The notes below the pieces were generated by a model that was given only the letters and a program-made list of their open reading frames with translations, was not told the origin of the DNA and ran no database searches. The translations under genes were made by a program, and so were the position numbers. This document shows positions 33,253 through 44,503 of a stretch of DNA of 64,000 nucleotides, one piece after another. This DNA is from Hemerocallis citrina (lineage: Eukaryota; Streptophyta; Magnoliopsida; Asparagales; Asphodelaceae): NCBI GenBank assembly GCA_017893485.1, contig CM030358.1, forward strand, positions 249,675,073 to 249,739,072, written 5' to 3'. The stretch's first letter is position 1. Each line of letters begins with the position of its first letter.

Positions 33253-33518
33253 TGTTGGATATATTAGTATATTCTCTCTATATAAATATTGCATGTGTAT
33301 ATGAGTAACACGTGTATTGAACGTACAATTGATTGGATATTGGAACGCAGGTTTGTGGGCTTATAACCCGATACCCAAACAAATAATTAGGAATAAATAC
33401 TGGCTTGTGATAGTAGTCTAGGTATTCCAATTTTGATACCTAGGGTGAATATCTCGAGCAACTTAGATCTAGATATTAACCCTAATTCCCAGTTGTTAAT
33501 TTCTCACAAAACTTAACA
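33253..33518 (+). repeat. copia 3' LTR, 266 bp
   Basis: It runs from TGTTGGATAT to CTTAACA and is preceded by the polypurine tract. It has the same length as the 5' LTR. Confidence 0.95.
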
Positions 33519-33523
33519 ATTAG

Positions 33524-34190
33524 TAGGTGTGCATGGGAATAATATTAGTGGACTTATAGGTTGGGCCTAGATATTAATGAGCATGTAAGCTTATGGATCT
33601 AGTTAATGAGCTTATAAACCTTGGATAAATATGGTGGTGAAATAGGTTGGATAGGAGTAGCAAGTTTAGTTCCACATTGAAAATAAGATGTGAATGAGAA
33701 TGCCATATATAGAGTTGTTTATGATCCCATTGGCATCTAACAAGATAGTTCTTTCAGGAAGACATTAGGGTGGGTTCGCTGTTAGGTTCTTGGATGAGTA
33801 AGTGAGAGTGTCCTCGCTAAACTCGGACCCCCATTTAACCGGGACCTCATTTCTAGCTGATGTAGATTCACAAGTACTCTCTTTTGGGTGGGGTTAAAAC
33901 TCACTCTTTTTAGTGAGGGTCTAGGTCCTATGGTGGGTCGTTGTTGTGGGTTCTCTTAGATGTGTAGGTTCGGTTTCTCTTAGATGTGTAGGTGAGCGAA
34001 CGGGCGTTATCCCCCATGATTATCGAAGTCACAAGTACTTTAATAATGTATACTTCTTATTACACCATGAGTATCAAGCTTACACAATTGAGCTAGAACA
34101 ACATAAATACCTAAAATAAAAAATACAAACTCAGACTTTCAAGCCTTCCCCTTATGGTTATGTGATCCGGACACATATTACACTCACAAT
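33524..34190. other. unassigned insertion between LINE halves
   Basis: There is no coding frame. A stretch GTTCCACATTG followed 50 bp later by CATATATAG resembles the upstream part of some small LTR or snRNA-type promoters, but no RNA gene follows. It separates the LINE RNase H N-terminal half from the copia insertion site, so it is probably another, unrecognised insertion. Confidence 0.35.
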
Positions 34191-35530
34191 AAATATATTT
34201 CGAAAGCCCCTAACATGAATCTCCCCAAGCAAATGATCTAACATCCTGACGAACACTAGCCCATCATGGGGAGATGATATGAAGGTACTTTAGTGCAGCC
34301 AACCAAAAGTAACCGTCCATAATTGTCACAAACTACAAACCCAGAACCACCATCAACACCAATAAATGAGGCATGAAAATTTATTTTAATTGTCACTTGT
34401 GCCAGAGCTTTCCACCATAAGAGAATAGGTTCAACATGATAGCTACTAGCGAAACCCTCCAACTGTAAGCATAGAGCACCCTCCTTAGAGCCCTCTACCT
34501 CTCCTTATCAATTTGACTGCATTACAAACAATAAGAGATATTGGGATCAGATTTACCCTTAAAGGTGGATCAGCAACGATCTAGCAAACGAAAAGTGGAC
34601 ATGATGTGATCATTGCACTCATCTTCTAAGGAGCATTGAGGATGCGAGTTGTAAGGGAACAATCCTGAATTATGTAAGAAGAGTATCACAAGCATACCAT
34701 CGGTAAGGCTTTGCATAACCACATCAAAGCTCTTTACAGAAAGAAGGTGTATTGGATGGTCTAAAACCATGCTCCACAAGAGATGAAGAGAAACCTTATC
34801 CAAGGGGAATAAAAATAATCAAGCATGTTTGCAGTCAAACTGGCTATGGTTAGAGCCAAGTGCGCTAGGTAGAAAAAATGTGTGTTTGTGTGTGTGCATG
34901 TATGTTGTGGTGTTTTGGGAGGGGGGGGGCGGAGCCGTCTGATCACCTCTCTGATCCCAATGTGGCGAGATGAGTTCACCTACCAGAAGATGATCATCAA
35001 GCATTATAATAATTTGTGTGTGGGCACATGTGTGCGTGCGTGCATGCGTGTGTGTAAGGGGTGTGTGTGTGTGTGTGGGGGGGGGGGGGTGAAGAAGCAT
35101 TATAATAATTTGCATCGAGGGGAATATGGTAACAGGATGACACACACCACATGTCTTTGAAAACTCTAATACTCATATAATCCCCGACTTTTCACTGAAA
35201 TCCAAATGCTAGGTCTTGAATAAGAAACTCCAAGCACACAATAGAAGTTTATATTTGGGGTAAAGGAAACAAGAATGTGGAATTAAGGCTGTAATAGAAC
35301 CAAGCTAAGGTTTTAGCCACTGCAACTTCCTACACAATATCGAGGCGGCTTAGTCCCACACAACCCTTGCAAATATGCGACATAGTTTATCTTATGAAAC
35401 CATAGCCATAGCTCGACCACCACAGATATGGACCACATGATTTCACGAATATCACGTTCGAAGCGATCAATAGCAATTTTTCAGAATTGAACACCGTAAA
35501 GAAACCAAATTGAGCATGTACCCATTTTAG
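34190..35530 (-). pseudogene. L1-type LINE remnant: RT end, zinc-binding region, RNase H start
   Basis: On the minus strand, 35500-35320 gives AIDRFERDIREIMWS, YVAYLQGLCGTKPPRYCV, a pattern found at the end of LINE reverse transcriptases. 34860-34530 gives a zinc-binding-region-like stretch, and 34400-34260 gives KINFHASFIGVDGGSGFVV, DNYGRLLLVG, the first RNase H strand and following GxG. The rest of RNase H is at 27505-27190. Several stops and a GT-rich microsatellite at 34870-35090 interrupt it. Confidence 0.55.
34875..35092. repeat. GT-rich microsatellites with G runs
   Basis: Two GT/GTGC-rich tracts lie at 34878-34912 and 35018-35078, each followed by a G run (34919-34929 and about 35078-35088). 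The 16-base block AGCATTATAATAATTT flanks the second tract on both sides (35000 and 35096), so it may be a local duplication. Confidence 0.85.
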
Positions 35531-35547
35531 AAACATGGGTCGGTCCT

Positions 35548-35880
35548 ATTAGAATATAAATACTAAACTCTTAACCTTCCCACAACTTCAGTCTTTTAGT
35601 CTACTGATAGGATTTCATATGGTACGAGAGAAACTCAGCTTCAAATCCCACCGAATGTGCTTAAAATATGAATTTTAAAAATACTGCTATGAACAATCCA
35701 GCTCTTTGATCATGATGGCCTTCAACCTGCGACTCTGCGAGGGTTGCGAGGGTGTGTTAGAATATAAATACTAAATCTTCAACCCTTGCCACAACTTTGA
35801 AGTTATGGTCTATTAAAAAGGATTTTCACATGGTATTAGAGCAATCCAGATTCAAATCCCCCCAGCTACAAAATATTAAA
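35548..35880 (+). mobile_element. two fragments of a small LTR element (TRIM-like)
   Basis: TTAGAATATAAATACTAAA occurs at about 35549 and 35757. Each is followed after about 85 bp by CAC/T ATGGTAT or ATGGTACGAGAG and then CAAATCCC. In the second, TTTTCACATGGTATTAGAGCA looks like an LTR end joined to a primer site one base off the initiator-Met type TGGTATCAGAGC. No coding region follows. It is probably a tandem pair of LTR plus leader, as in TRIMs. Confidence 0.45.
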
Positions 35881-36304
35881 TACAAATTAAAAAAAGAAAG
35901 AAAATTACTGTTGGGTGTAATCCACAAAGATAGTTTTTTTCTAGATCTTTCAGACCCAAGCCTAGTCTATTCCTACATTTCTCTCTCTTTCTCTTCCATA
36001 GTTAATGTCTTCCTCCCAAATGACCCCAACAGGTTGGATCAAAGTGCGAGAGATAGTCATGGCTTGTGCATCCATGTATAGAAAAATTTATATCTTGAAG
36101 CAGTCAAAATTCGAAATTCCAAGATTTGTTAACTTGTAATACAAGTTACATGAAAAAATGAAAAGGATGCTACAATAAAAAAACAATTAAAATGATAAAA
36201 AGAGAGGGGGAAAAAAGCCATCGTCAAAAAGCAATGTGGGCATGCAGTGCTTGGATCCGATCACCTTATAAAGTGTTCCAATCACCCTCACCTTGTAAAA
36301 CAAG

Positions 36305-36395
36305 TGCCCTAGTATTCTAGTGGCTAGTCTCTTTCAGTAGCAAGGAGAAAGTCAAAGGTTTGAATCCTAAGCCTTTATTATAGGAGGAGATAACT
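36305..36395 (+). mobile_element. SINE-like tRNA-derived sequence
   Basis: CTAGTGGCTAGTCTC followed about 35 bp later by GGTTTGAATCC resembles RNA polymerase III A and B boxes with SINE-like spacing. No poly(A) tail or TSD was established, and there is no cloverleaf, so it is not a tRNA gene. Confidence 0.35.
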
Positions 36396-36599
36396 ACAAC
36401 ACGAGGGGGTATTTCACTTCGTTTACATAGAATATCATCTTATACAATGCCAAAAAATCAACTTCAAGCATTTTACAAGTTGTAATTAAGAAAAATAGTC
36501 GTAAGTGCATACTGTATGTTATTGCTAATTTTGGCATAAGAATAAACAGATAATGAGTTTATATTTGAAGAAAATTACTAAACATCTAACATTTGACCG

Positions 36600-37116
36600 T
36601 TGTCGTAAAGTTAGAGCTCTTGAAATTGGATCTGAATCGTTGATTGAACACCAGATCTGAATCTGACGGTTGTTGATGCGGCCAATAGACCTACAAAAAG
36701 CCTAAAACACCTGGGATGGTCCCGGCGACAGACCCTCCGCCGCTCAAGTCTGGTTGAGAGAAAGGGCCAATTACCTTCTGACTGAGGTAGGGGGAGGGTA
36801 TTTATAGGCCTGAGGAACAGTATAGGAGATTGATATGAATTCCTTATCTCATGTTTGATTCTCCCCCTTTAGAGATAAGACTCTCTTGTCTGAGGATAAG
36901 AGATTTAACTTACAACCATTATGGGTTAGATGTCCCTCATAGTGGGCATAATCTGTCACTTTTGATGGGCTTGAAAGCAGCCCATGCCTTGTAGATGAGC
37001 CTGAATAAGGTCTAGACCTGTTGAAGTGACCCTTTTTGGTTAATTTGTCTGCATGAGCTTTATGATCCATGTTGGAATCGTGTGACTCATATTTTTCACG
37101 ATTTTTACCATCATCA
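36600..37116 (-). repeat. Tat-B 3' LTR (left border uncertain)
   Basis: On the minus strand it starts TGATGATGG at 37116, has a TATA box at 36806-36798 (CTATAAATACCC), and shares with Tat-C the block around GGTCCCGGCGACAGACCCTCC. The left end lies somewhere between 36545 and 36671; TGTTGATGCGG at 36671 is one candidate. The other LTR is outside the window. Confidence 0.7.
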
Positions 37117-37134
37117 TAAGCCCCCCACTCCGGG
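37117..37134 (-). promoter_or_regulatory. Tat-B polypurine tract
   Basis: The minus strand reads CCGGAGTGGGGGGCTTA directly before the LTR, close to GGAGTGGGGGGCTCG of Tat-C. Confidence 0.75.
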
Positions 37135-37659
37135 AAGACAATTATCCTGGAGTACAATCTTAGCTTTTAGGGACGGTTGGAGATACCTGAAACTGATCAG
37201 AAGCTTACAGAGGTGACAATATTTTCCTATATTTTTTCAGAATTTTCCATAATTTTTGGATTTTTAATAATTTTTTTCCCAATTTAAAATCACTTTTTCA
37301 AAATTTTAATTAATTATCCCATTTTTTAATTATTTTTCAGAGATTTTAATTAAATTTCTTAATCAAAATAATTATTTTTGGAATTTTTAATTAGATTTTC
37401 GAATTTTAAATGATTTTTTAAAATTTAATGAGTTATCAAACCCTAGCACAAATTTTAAAGCAATCGAGGGCGTTGATCATGCCATAACTCGTGCGTCGAG
37501 GAGTGGCAGAGATAAGGGCGGAAGAGAGAGGAGCGACATGGATGCATCTCGGGCATTGATCACGCTCGAGCGCGCACTACGTGGAGATCTGATGTCCCCC
37601 ATTCGTCTTCACGCCTCCCTTCAGCTCAGCCGACGGTTTCACCAAGCTTCTCTTGCTGT

Positions 37660-38240
37660 TTTGGGTAACGGAGCTCGGTGAAGATGCTACGTTAGGCCAG
37701 GAACTCGATGACACAAAGGTGGAGCTTGGCGAAGCTACCGTGGTGAACTTCGAGGTCGGCAACAGTGGAGATCGGCGAGGTCGTGTTCGGCGAAGTTGTT
37801 TGAGGAGGAGCTCAGCGAACCTACTGTGGTGGACTTCGAGGTCGACGAGATCGAGTTTAGCGATGGTGGAGATCGGCGAAGTCGAGCTCGGCTAGAGTGG
37901 AGCTCAGCGAAGTTATTTGAAGAGGAGCTCGGCGGACCTACTGTGGTGGACTTCGAGGTCGGCGAGATCAAGTTTGACGAGGGTGAAGCTCAGCGAAGTC
38001 GAGCTCGGCTAGAGTGGAGCTCGAAGAAGCTATAGTGGTGAACTTCGAGGTCGGCGAGATTGAGTTCGGCAAGGGTGGAGCTCGGCAACTACCGGTAGAG
38101 CTCGGTGAGGCTTTGTTTGTGGAGCTTTGGAGCTCGGTGAGGGCATTGATCTTGGTGATGATGGAGGTCAAATTCTTAGCAAGGTCGTTGAGCTCAGCAA
38201 AGCTAGGGAGAGCTCGGTAACGTGTCGTAGGAGCTCATCG
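37660..38240. repeat. Tat-B promoter-side tandem array, GC-rich
   Basis: Units of roughly 100-130 bp are built from GTGGTGGACTTCGAGGTCGG, CGAGATCGAGTTTAGC and GTGGAGCTCGGCGAA. Frames through it give repeated VDFEVGEIEF-type peptides that are artefacts of the array. It lies on the promoter side of the antisense gene, as in Tat-A and Tat-C. Confidence 0.85.
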
Positions 38241-39192
38241 ACCAAAAGAGGGAGCTCGACGATGTCTTGAGGGTTTGGACGATGGAGCTCGTCGACCTGG
38301 ATGAGGCATTTGGCGAGCTTGGCGACGACGTGAAGGTCAGGAAGGAGCTCGATGGTGATGGAGGTCTCGAACCTAGGATTTTAGAGTTTCGGGTTTTCAA
38401 TTTTGTGGATTTCGGGTCGAGTCTTCTACCCAAAGAATCACTTGTTTTTGGAACTTTAGGGTTTTGGATTTTGTTTGTGGGTTTCGGGTATTCGAATTTG
38501 GGTTTTTGACCCGATTATCTACTCTGATGTAAACCCAAGTTTCTTGAACCCAAAATTTTCCATTTCTTGCTGTCAAAGTTTTTAGTAGCTTAGGAGTTTG
38601 GGTGCTCATTCATCGTGGCTTTTGGAGTTGAACTGTCTTCGTCAAAATTCTTCTCTCCCTTTGAGGTAGGGGTGCTAAAGTTTGGATTTAATCATCTCTA
38701 TTGGAACTTTGAATTGTTGTTTTTGATTTTTGAGAAGTGGCCGAAATCTTCGAGGAGTGGAGTTCGAAGTTAGGGACATTGTAGAGCTTGTAAACTTGAT
38801 CAGCTCAGAGCTTGGTTGTGTAGTAGTTAGACTTAATCAACTGGGAGCTTAGTTTGCATTGGGTTTCTTTTCGTTGGTGGTGATTTTCATGCCCACAAAG
38901 TGTTTATTGGTTTGTCTAGCCCATCGTGCCTACCAAGAGTTTGTTGATTGGTCTCCCCCATCGAACTCAAACTAGTCAGTTGGATGTTCTTGTTCACCGA
39001 GTGTTTGTTGAGTGGTCTATCCTGTCGAACCGTTCTCTTATTGACCAAGCATTGTGTCATTCACCTGTTTTGCCGATAGATTGTTTCGCTAGTGGCATAC
39101 TGTTTTTACTAATTCGGGTGTAGTGTAATCTGAATGTTGGATCTTGTGGAGGGCTCAGATGTTGCCACATGGCGGTTTGATCAGAAGGATCC
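38241..39192. other. Tat-B spacer between array and antisense promoter
   Basis: This internal element sequence has no credible frame. It contains diverged GGAGCTCG-rich repeats to about 38360, then unique sequence. The AT-rich tract of this element lies on the other side of the array (37200-37440). Confidence 0.4.
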
Positions 39193-39200
39193 TATAAATA
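39193..39200 (+). promoter_or_regulatory. TATA box of the Tat-B antisense gene
   Basis: CCTATAAATAAGACCCACC is followed by a CT-rich leader (TTACCTCCTTCACTTTCTC) and an ATG at 39402. The leader style matches the antisense promoters of Tat-A and Tat-C. Confidence 0.6.
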
Positions 39201-39401
39201 AGACCCACCCCCTCTTGCTTATTTACCTCCTTCACTTTCTCTCGCTAGAAGTTTTTTTAGAGGTTCTCTCTCTAGGAGCGTGGTGGTTTACTGGACGGTG
39301 TTGGTGGTTCATCTGGTGTTCGACGGTGGTGCTAGTTGCATTTGTAGGTTCAGTGTTCTTGTTACTTCGATTAGGTAACCCTCTCACGATCATTGTTCAT
39401 T

Positions 39402-39864
39402 ATGTCTAGCATTTTGTCATCCAGTTCTTCTTCCACTGCGGCTAGTTTAGAGGTGGACGGTGATGTCAAGTCTAGTCATTTTACTAGAGGGGGGAGGGAA
39501 AGGATGTAGTCGGTCGTTCCACTGCTGTGGAGACGGTCGTCGAGCTTAAGAGAGATAGGGGGTATTCACTTAAGATTCTGTTGTTCCTAGTTCCTGAACT
39601 GATTAGGGAATACCCTGTAGTGGACTAAGACTTTCTTAGTTATGGCATGGAGTATCTTGAGCCGTACCCGGTTCACACCACTGAGGCTGACTACGTCACC
39701 ACTATTCTTGCACGAGTAGAGCTTGTCGTGATTAGGGCGGCCTTCGGGATTCCCTCCGAGTACGGGTTACTCTTATCGGGTCCTGGAGTTAGGTCATGTT
39801 TCACGGTGTCGGCGGAGTATTGCTTCTTTCCTTGTGATGCATTCTTTACCTAGTATCGGCTAAG
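39402..39864 (+). pseudogene. Tat-B antisense gene A, truncated by Tek
   Basis: It starts MSSILSSSSSTAASLEVD and reaches a TAG after about 35 codons. A second frame then gives ELIREYPVVD, IPSEYGLLLSGPGVRS and YCFFPCDAFFT, which align with IPDEYELMLPGPGVRA and WPIDAFIT of the Tat-C gene. The frame changes near 39640, a stop follows DAFFT, and the gene is cut by the chromovirus at 39865. Confidence 0.7.
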
Positions 39865-42137
39865 GGTAGCGCCCCGAATTTTCAATATGATATCTTAGAA
39901 ATAAGTGGCACAATTTCCAGCATCAACTTCAAATGTAATATTAAACACAGCCAAATACCAATAAAATTATTTCAACTTTCATTACATTAATCTTTACATA
40001 ACACGGCGGAATACAATACACCTTGAATCACAAATTTCTTTCCTTACAACAATTTATTTTTACAACAATACCTAACCCATTACATCACTTTGACTCACGT
40101 ATCCAAAATCCAAGCTACAAGTAATCACCTGTAAAACATGAGGCTAGAGATAACCCTCACACCCAAAACTAAAGGGGTCAGCCATAACAGTGTGAGTGAC
40201 ATAAAAGCAAACAACATAAGTAAAGCATGGATTCATCAACTGCAGGAAATAAACAGGAGTAAGTGAATATAGGAAAATCACGAAACGCGAAAACACTACA
40301 AGTGAATCTAGACTAAGTGTCAAGAGTAGAAAACAGGAAAACACATGCATGAAACCAAGTCAAGAAAACACAAATTCTATATGCTGACTCTCTAATGCGT
40401 ACTTGTCGGAGTCTATGCATCCCACTCTACATTGGTCCGGTGCAAGCCCTTAACGTCTCCACATTGTAGAGTTTAATCCCCTATTATGCAACTAATCCTA
40501 ATACGATGACTACTACGAGATAAAGATAAACTGTGAGTATTAGCCCATGCTCCGATAATTCCAAAGGTCAATCTCTATCCACAGATAATTCCGGAGACTA
40601 TTTCACTCACACCTGGGAATCTTCGAGAATACCCCACACCGCAAGCGATGGCACCTCATCACACGAATACCACATGTGCGTCGCCTCAACCCCGATAATT
40701 CCGGAGATCAATCCCACACCACAGGTAATTCCGAAGACTATTTCACTCACACCTGGATAATTCTGGGGATTATCTCACCCATACTGAGGTCCATAACCCA
40801 TGTTCTCGTTCATCATATCACCACTAGTGCATGTCCTTATCATTTAGGTTATTTAATTACTTTACGAATCTCCTAGAGTTGGTGTACCCTACCGGACTTA
40901 ACTCAACAGCTGATCAACTAAAATGCCTCAACAGGCCCATACATAAATATCTCAACTGCTGGTATACTAGGGTCACACACACCCGCTAGAGACTCACACC
41001 CAAATATCCAAACCAATCTTCCAACATAAATTGCTCAGTTAAACCACTTGAAAACATATGTTCAATAGAAGATAAAGTATAGAATAGTAAATTATAGATT
41101 AAAAATATTTAGAGAATAAATCATTTAAAATAACATTCAAAGATATAAAGATACGTCAGTATCAGTCGACTATAGACAAGCGTCGGTCGACTGTCCAAAG
41201 AGAAAATCCAATAGCTTTGAGAAAATAATTCTAAGTATTATAAGTTGACTATAAAAGCCATCGGTCGACTATCCAGAGCGAAAAATCCAATAACTATGAG
41301 AAAATAATTCTAAGTAGTATCAGTCGACTGTAAAAAGTCATCAGTCGACTGTCCAGAACGAAATTTTAAGAAAACTAGAGAACACAGCAGCCCGGTCGCG
41401 ACGGTCGACTGTAAAGTCACACCGGTCGACTATCGACCTGCAGACTGCAGATTTTTGGTTGTGCACCTTTCAACCGATACGTAGTTTTACTTTATGAAAA
41501 TGATTTCCACAAAAAGCGTATTTCTTATTTGATCAAATACAACTTATAGGATATATAATAGTCCATAAAACTAAATCAAAACTATTTGAATTTATAAAAC
41601 TAGTGATCTGTTGATTTCTTTCGATTAAAACATGAATTATGCATATAATCAAAACAGAGTTTCTTAAAAATTAATTGTTCATTGAAATAGCTTCGTATTC
41701 AGATCCAAACCATATCAATACCAAAATGTCAAAAAGATCCCCAATTTGGATATATTTTCTCAAACTCAACTCGATTCTAAATTTCGATTTTCAAGACATG
41801 ATCTATTGATTCATAAATTCTTTCTCCAAATTTCTCAACTAATTCACCATCATAACTCATAAACATAATCAATTTATAACATTGCCATATCAAGTTTCAT
41901 TCAACCAATACTAAAAAAGTGATAAAAATCTCATCTTTATTAGATTAATGCATGAAATCTACCATATTCAATCAATCCAACATTAATCCAAAAGAAAATA
42001 GCCTACCCATGATCTCTAATAGGACATTCATCAATCTCGAATTATCCACATACAATTTTATTCATAAACAACTAGGGTTTCACAAGATCCAATTTTAATT
42101 CATCAATCCATCAATCCATCATGTACATATTCATACT
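39865..42137 (-). repeat. Tek 3' LTR, distal part (left of Tat-C)
   Basis: It matches 62131-64000 base for base apart from scattered changes. The outer end reads GGTAGCGCCCCG on the plus strand versus TGTAGTGCCCCG in the other LTR, so the terminal T has mutated. Inside, TAATTCCGGAGA-type repeats occur at 40555-40770 and eight (G/A)GTCGACT-type sites at 41160-41440. The LTR continues at 56455. Confidence 0.9.
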
Positions 42138-42758
42138 TGTTGCCTGCTAAATTTGGTGTGGGTGCAAACAGATAGTATTTGTAGATTCTTAGGGAAACTG
42201 AATAGTAAACCTGCGTACCTGTTCCGTCGGGATATGATCGTCGCTCCCGCCGTAACCTGCAAAAAGTGCGAGACACCGGGATTGTTCCCGGCGACGCACC
42301 CTCCGACGCTCAAGTCAGTGATCTGGAAGACTATGAAAGAGCGCAAAAACTGGTGAAAGATTGATTACCTCTTAATGGAGATGGATGGGGGGTATTTATA
42401 GGCATCTTAGGGAACAGATTAGGAATGTGATCCTCATGATCTGATAAGGAATATTCTCCTTGTAAACAGATTAGGAATGTAATCCCTAATCCCCAGTGAG
42501 AGGATAGATATGAATCAGGGCCGTTGATTAATATTAATCAGAAACCCTAATTCTATCCTGCTGGACTGGGATTATTGCGGGTTGAAATCCGCACCCAGTT
42601 GAGGTGGATCCGTTCGCGGGTTAACTGTTCCCTTGGGGAGGAGAACCAGTACCCGCTTCAGACCTGTTAGAAAAGTGAAATTACCGTTTTACCCCTAGGC
42701 TTCAAGATTCGTGCCTGATTTGGATGGTTTCGATTAAACCCCATTTTTAGCCATATCA
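42138..42758 (-). repeat. Tat-C 3' LTR, 621 bp
   Basis: On the minus strand it runs from TGATATGGC (42758) to AGCAGGCAACA (42138). TATA box at 42400-42392. Confidence 0.95.
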
Positions 42759-42777
42759 CGAGCCCCCCACTCCTAAA
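42759..42777 (-). promoter_or_regulatory. Tat-C polypurine tract
   Basis: The minus strand reads TTTAGGAGTGGGGGGCTCG immediately before the 3' LTR. Confidence 0.9.
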
Positions 42778-43289
42778 GACTGAGTATGGTCAGCCTTTGA
42801 GGAGTAGTTTAGCTGTTTTAATGGCTAATGGAGTTGTACCGGAGTCCAAATGGAGGGTTTTGAATCTCGAAGGAGGTGGTTTGGTGGTTTTTTAAGTAGA
42901 TTGAACTCTAAGTCGTTCTAGAGCCTCTTGTTGGAATATCCTTTTGGCTTTAGGAAGTGTTGATTCGACGTCCTGGGGTTTTGGAAGATTATTTTTGGGC
43001 AACAATTGTTTGCTTGGGAGTGAGAAGGCACTCCCTAACTTCATAATTGCTTTCCAGGAGTTCTTCCTCATCTTCCCGAATTTTTTAATTATTTTTTGGC
43101 GCAATGGCTCGGCCGTTATCCTTCGTTGAGGGGCATATACATTTGTACCACGTTTCCGACCCCCCCTGAAGCTCGCTGACTAGGTGGCCGAGGTCCGTAT
43201 GCGGTTCGGCGCGTTTTTCCGAAGAGGAGACCGAGTTCGGCGTAGTCGTGAGTACTGGGAGGGAGTCCGGCATAGCGCGAGGTCCAATC

Positions 43290-44105
43290 TTTCCCCGTAA
43301 CGAGGTCGGTGCCAAGAACGCTCGGTAGTGAGTGCCGAACTCGAATTTTTCCCGGTAACTAGGTCGGTTCCACGAATGCTCGGCAGTGGGTGCCGAACTG
43401 GAATTTTTTCCCGTAACGAGGTCGGTTCCACGAACGCTCGGCAGTGGGTGCCGAACTTGATTTTTCCCCGTAACGAGGTCGGTGTCAAGAACGCATGGCA
43501 GTTGGTGCCGAGCTTGATTTTTTCCTCGTAACGAGGTCGGTGTCAAGAACGCACGGCAGTGGGTGTCGAGCTTGATTTTTCCCCCGTAACGAGGTCGGTG
43601 TCAAGAACGCTCGGCAGTGGGTGCCGAGCCTGATTATTCTCCCGTAACGAGGTCGGTGTCAAGAACGCTCGGCAGTGGGTGCCGAGCTTGATTTTTCCCC
43701 CGTAACGAGGTCGGTGTCAAGAACGCTCGGCAGTTGGTGCCGAGCTTGAATTTTCCCCCGTAACGAGGTCGGTGTCAAGAGCGCTCGGCTAGTGGGTGCC
43801 GAGCTTGATTTTTTCCCCCGTAACGAGGTCGGTGTCAAGAACGCTCAGCAGTTGGTGCCAAGCTTGAATTTTCCCCCGTAACGAGGTCGGTGTCAAGAAC
43901 GCTCAGCAGCTAGGTGCCGAGCTTGAATTTTCCCCCGTAACGAGGTCGGTGTCAAGAACGCTCGGCAGTTGGTGCCGAGCTTGATTTTTTCCCCGTAACG
44001 AGGTCGGTGTCAAGAACGCACGGCAGTGGGTGTCGAACTTGATTTTTCCCTCGTAACGAGGTCGGTGTCAAGAACGCTCGGCAGTTGGTGCCGAGCTCCT
44101 TAACT
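43290..44105. repeat. Tat-C promoter-side tandem array, ~59 bp x 14
   Basis: GTAACGAGGTCGGTGTCAAG recurs about every 58-60 bp from 43296 to 44055, each followed by GCTCGGCAGT(G/T)GGTGCCGAG, which is itself an imperfect palindrome. It lies 250 bp upstream of the antisense TATA box. ORFs here (minus, 43085-43546) are array artefacts. Confidence 0.95.
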
Positions 44106-44354
44106 TGTCGTTTTTCGTCATAGGAGTTTGTATCTACTGTGTGCCTTCTGAGCTTCTGACAACTTCTGACAACTCTGACAGATGGGACGTTTATTAATTG
44201 CGGTGACTCCTGGGCTTCCATCAGATGGGACGCGCATTAAATGCAACTCATGATTTGGCGTGGTTAGCAAGGCGACGATTCAGGTCGCTCTGTCGTTTTG
44301 TGTAGATGGGCCGGTCGTACGGGCCCATTAACCTCGTTTGGAGCGCGCCTCTTC

Positions 44355-44360
44355 TATAAA
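44355..44360 (+). promoter_or_regulatory. TATA box of Tat-C antisense gene A
   Basis: TTCTATAAATCCTCACC is followed by a CT-rich stretch (CCTCTCTCATTTCTCATTTC) and a leader of about 120 nt to the ATG at 44504. Equivalent arrangements occur at 13429 (minus) and 39193 (plus). Confidence 0.7.
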
Positions 44361-44503
44361 TCCTCACCCCCCTCTCTCATTTCTCATTTCTCCTCTCTCT
44401 TGCTCAGACGGTTTCTTGTGCTCAGGCAAATTCTTCCGGTGGTCGACGTTTGATTCCGGCAAAGTTTTTCGACGGCTATCTCCCTTAAGGTAATTTATAA
44501 ATT

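Larger units (their letters stand above)
27519..33518 (+). mobile_element. Ty1/copia element, 6000 bp, TSD ATTAG
   Basis: LTRs of 266 bp lie at both ends. ATTAG is duplicated at 27514-27518 and 33519-33523. Gene order is gag, protease, integrase, RT, RNase H, which defines Ty1/copia. The LTRs differ at about 13 positions of 266 by eye (about 5%). The reading frame has several stops and a frameshift, so this copy is inactive. It sits inside a LINE remnant. Lineage within copia was not resolved. Confidence 0.96.
36600..39864 (-). mobile_element. Tat-B: 3' end of a Tat-type gypsy element, interrupted by Tek
   Basis: On the minus strand it contains, in order from the right, the start of antisense gene A with its TATA box, a GC-rich tandem array, an AT-rich tract, a polypurine tract and the 3' LTR. 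The chromovirus inserted at 39865, so the rest of Tat-B should lie beyond 64000. Confidence 0.75.

Noticed and set aside
33640..33720. Possible snRNA promoter (GTTCCACATTG plus TATA)
   Set aside because: The upstream element differs from the RTCCCACATCG consensus, and no recognisable snRNA follows.
36305..36395. Possible tRNA gene
   Set aside because: Only A- and B-box-like words are present; no cloverleaf can be drawn, so it is listed as SINE-like.
37577..38220. Several ORFs with VDFEVGEIEF-type repeats
   Set aside because: They follow the GC-rich tandem array of Tat-B in all frames and show no domain.
43085..43546. 153-codon minus ORF with repeated peptide blocks
   Set aside because: It is an array artefact of the 59 bp tandem repeat.
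43290..44105. CRISPR-like regular repeat spacing
   Set aside because: Units are contiguous with no unique spacers, and the context is a plant retrotransposon.
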